A stretch of DNA of 64,000 nt, from NCBI GenBank assembly GCA_017467535.1, contig JAFUST010000007.1:1-64000 (forward strand). The letters are read 5' to 3'. Below, one piece after another: positions 60,281 through 64,000 of this stretch. The translations under genes and the position numbers were made by a program. Position 1 is the stretch's first letter; every line of letters begins with the position of its first letter. This DNA is from Prevotella sp. GTDB taxonomy: Bacteria > Bacteroidota > Bacteroidia > Bacteroidales > Bacteroidaceae. The notes beneath the pieces were generated by a model. That model did no database searches and was not told the origin of the DNA. It was given only the letters and a program-made list of their open reading frames with translations.

Positions 60281-60325
60281 ACGGATAATAGATCATTGAC
60301 AAAAGACAATAGATAATTCAGCGAC

Positions 60326-62293
<1,968 letters not shown>

Positions 62294-62305
62294 ACTAATA
62301 ACAAT

Positions 62306-64000
62306 ATGAAACTAATCAAGATTTTTGGACTTATGGCATTGACCGCAATGTCGCTCAACGCTTCGGCTCAGCAGACGCTGCGCTCTGGTATCAACCTGGG
62401 AGACCTGGACACCTCTGTGCGTCCGGCCGACGATTTCTATGAGTACGCCTGTGGCGGATGGATGAAGCAGAACCCGCTGCCTGCCGCCTATTCGCGCTTC
62501 GGTTCCTTCGACCGCCTGGCCGAGGACAACAACAAGCGCATCAACGGCATCCTGTCGGAACTGCTGACCAACACCTATGCCGTAGGCACCACGGAGCAGA
62601 AACTCTCCGACCTCTATAAACTGGCCATGGACTCTGTGCGCCGCGAGCAGGAGGGCATAGCCCCCGTGATGCCGATGCTCAAGAAACTGGAGGCTGCCAA
62701 GACCATCGACCAACTCTTTGCCGTGCAACTGGAGATGGCCAAGTATGGCGACTCGGAGTTCTATCGTGCCGGCATGGGTGCCGACGAGAAGAACGCCACC
62801 CAGAATATCCTGAGCGTGAACCAGGGCGGACTGACCCTCGGCATGAAGGACTACTACCTGGAGAACGACCCTGCTACGACGAACATCCGCAATGAGTATA
62901 AGAAGCACATCGTCAGGATGTTCCAACTCTTTGGGTTCAGCAAGAGTGCGGCCACGAAGAAGATGCAGAACATCTTCGGCATGGAACTGGCTCTGGCCAA
63001 GATCTCGAAGAGCCGCACCGAACTGCGCGATCCGCAGGCCAACTACAACAAGATGACGCTGAAGGAGTTCAACGAGAAGTACCCCAACCTGAAACTCGAG
63101 CAGGTGATGAACGCCCAGGGTCTGCAGAGTCAGTATATGCAGGAACTGGTGGTGGGTCAGCCCGCCTTCATGGAGGGCGCCAACCAACTGCTGGCCACGA
63201 TGAAGCCCGCCGTCTATCGCGACGTGATGGAGTGGGGCGTCATCCTGAGTTCCACGGGCTACCTGAACGACGAGGTGCGCGAGGCCAACTTCGAGTTCTT
63301 TGGCAAGGTGATGTCTGGTCGCCAGCAGGATCATCCCAGTTGGCGCCGTGCCACCAATCAGGTGGAGCGCTTCATGGGCCAGGCCCTGGGCAAGATGTAT
63401 GTGGAGCGCTACTTCCCCGCCGCTGCCAAGGAGCGCATGATCCGGCTGGTGAAGAACCTGCAGATAGCACTCGGCGAGCGCATTGCCGCCCAGGACTGGA
63501 TGACCGACTCCACCAAGGTGAACGCCCTGCTGAAGTTGAACACGTTCTACGTGAAGGTGGGCTATCCCGACAAGTGGATCGACATGTCGAAACTCTCCAT
63601 CGATCCCTCGAAGTCCTACTACGAGAACGCCCAGGCCTGCAACAAGTTCTGGAACGACTACTACATCGGCCACACCGCCGGCAAGCCCGTTGACAACAAT
63701 GACTGGTATATGACGCCCCAGACGGTGAATGCCTACTACAACCCCACCACCAACGAGATCTGCTTCCCTGCCGGCATCCTGCAGGTGCCTTTCTTCGACA
63801 TGACGGCCGACGATGCCTTCAACTATGGTGCCATCGGCGTGGTCATCGGACATGAGATGACCCACGGCTTCGACGACCAGGGCCGCCAGTTCGACAAGGA
63901 CGGCAACATGCACGACTGGTGGGCCAAGAGCGACGGCGAGCAGTTCAAGGAGCGCACCGACAAGTACGCCGACTTCTTCTCGGCCATCAAGGTGCTGCCC
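62306..64000 (+). CDS. M13-family zinc metallopeptidase (cut by window end)
   Basis: The ATG at 62306 opens a frame that stays open for 565 codons to the window edge, so the 3 prime end is missing. A signal peptide (about residues 1-22, ending LNASAQQ) precedes the M13/neprilysin-like domain. Family signatures are VRPADDFYEYACGGWMKQNP at the N-terminus, FPAGILQVPFFDMTADDAFN, and the zinc motif VVIGHEMTHGFDDQGRQFDK (HExxH). The downstream Glu ligand (ExxAD) should lie beyond the window. It probably digests peptides in the periplasm. Confidence 0.95.
   Translation, partial: MKLIKIFGLMALTAMSLNASAQQTLRSGINLGDLDTSVRPADDFYEYACGGWMKQNPLPAAYSRFGSFDRLAEDNNKRINGILSELLTNTYAVGTTEQKLSDLYKLAMDSVRREQEGIAPVMPMLKKLEAAKTIDQLFAVQLEMAKYGDSEFYRAGMGADEKNATQNILSVNQGGLTLGMKDYYLENDPATTNIRNEYKKHIVRMFQLFGFSKSAATKKMQNIFGMELALAKISKSRTELRDPQANYNKMTLKEFNEKYPNLKLEQVMNAQGLQSQYMQELVVGQPAFMEGANQLLATMKPAVYRDVMEWGVILSSTGYLNDEVREANFEFFGKVMSGRQQDHPSWRRATNQVERFMGQALGKMYVERYFPAAAKERMIRLVKNLQIALGERIAAQDWMTDSTKVNALLKLNTFYVKVGYPDKWIDMSKLSIDPSKSYYENAQACNKFWNDYYIGHTAGKPVDNNDWYMTPQTVNAYYNPTTNEICFPAGILQVPFFDMTADDAFNYGAIGVVIGHEMTHGFDDQGRQFDKDGNMHDWWAKSDGEQFKERTDKYADFFSAIKVLP

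Noticed and set aside
62312..63913. Minus-strand open frame antisense to the M13 peptidase
   Set aside because: Shadow of the real gene, which runs off the window end with an intact HExxH and signal peptide.

Overview
The window looks like a chromosomal segment of a Prevotella-type member of the Bacteroidales. Evidence seen in the sequence: promoters with a TAnnTTTG element, often with TTTG about 20 nt upstream; almost no Shine-Dalgarno sequences; and families typical of the phylum (DUF4270 lipoprotein, a DUF4295-type small protein after rpmG, TlpA-like thioredoxin with a DUF4369-like N-terminus, PPi-dependent phosphofructokinase, type IX-like C-terminal sorting tail). Most genes are GC-rich at third positions. 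The first 4.2 kb is visibly more AT-rich and starts with what looks like the end of a transposase gene, so it may be acquired DNA.

Layout. 1-4155: partial transposase, a large secreted BIG2/RCC1-repeat protein, an unknown 156-aa protein. 4175-10750: GH43 enzyme and proS, then ompA-like lipoprotein, mtgA, tsaD, pncC-like, rpmB-rpmG-DUF4295. 10808-17466: surface polysaccharide genes in two divergent units (three glycosyltransferases on the minus strand; a Wzx-type flippase, a glycosyltransferase and an iron-type alcohol dehydrogenase on the plus strand). 17587-26551: UvrD/PcrA helicase, panC-panD, GT5-like protein with DUF4270 lipoprotein, thioredoxin lipoprotein, prs and a ThiE-like protein. 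26614-33046: tRNA-Arg(TCT), then a tightly packed, partly overlapping minus-strand cluster (89-aa protein, PlsC-like, zinc amidase, 111-aa protein, YgiQ, PP2C-like). 33210-38116: PPi-PFK, GH25, a single-helix microprotein, an M15 peptidase, trpS and trmD.

38283-55193 is the most interesting part: twelve minus-strand genes, all closely spaced, behind one good promoter (55276-55307). It starts with homologues of SrfB (actin/Hsp70-like ATPase) and SrfC (P-loop GTPase). A membrane-anchored subtilisin, a four-helix membrane protein, a second P-loop GTPase-like protein, four unrecognised proteins (three membrane-anchored, one with a signal peptide), a DUF1294 protein, a DUF2135/YfaP-like protein and a patatin follow. 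No SrfA was recognised. I infer an envelope-spanning, nucleotide-driven machine of unknown purpose, with the last two or three genes possibly passengers.

55334-64000: HExxH protein, ligA, secreted GH43 with a beta-trefoil-like tail, an ABC-F ATPase, and an M13 metallopeptidase cut by the window end.

Non-coding highlights: a four-unit, 22-nt-period hairpin repeat that occurs twice, upstream of the helicase gene and upstream of ligA; a 36-bp inverted-repeat element filling the tsaD-pncC gap; and a purine-rich direct/inverted repeat between trmD and the srf-type operon.
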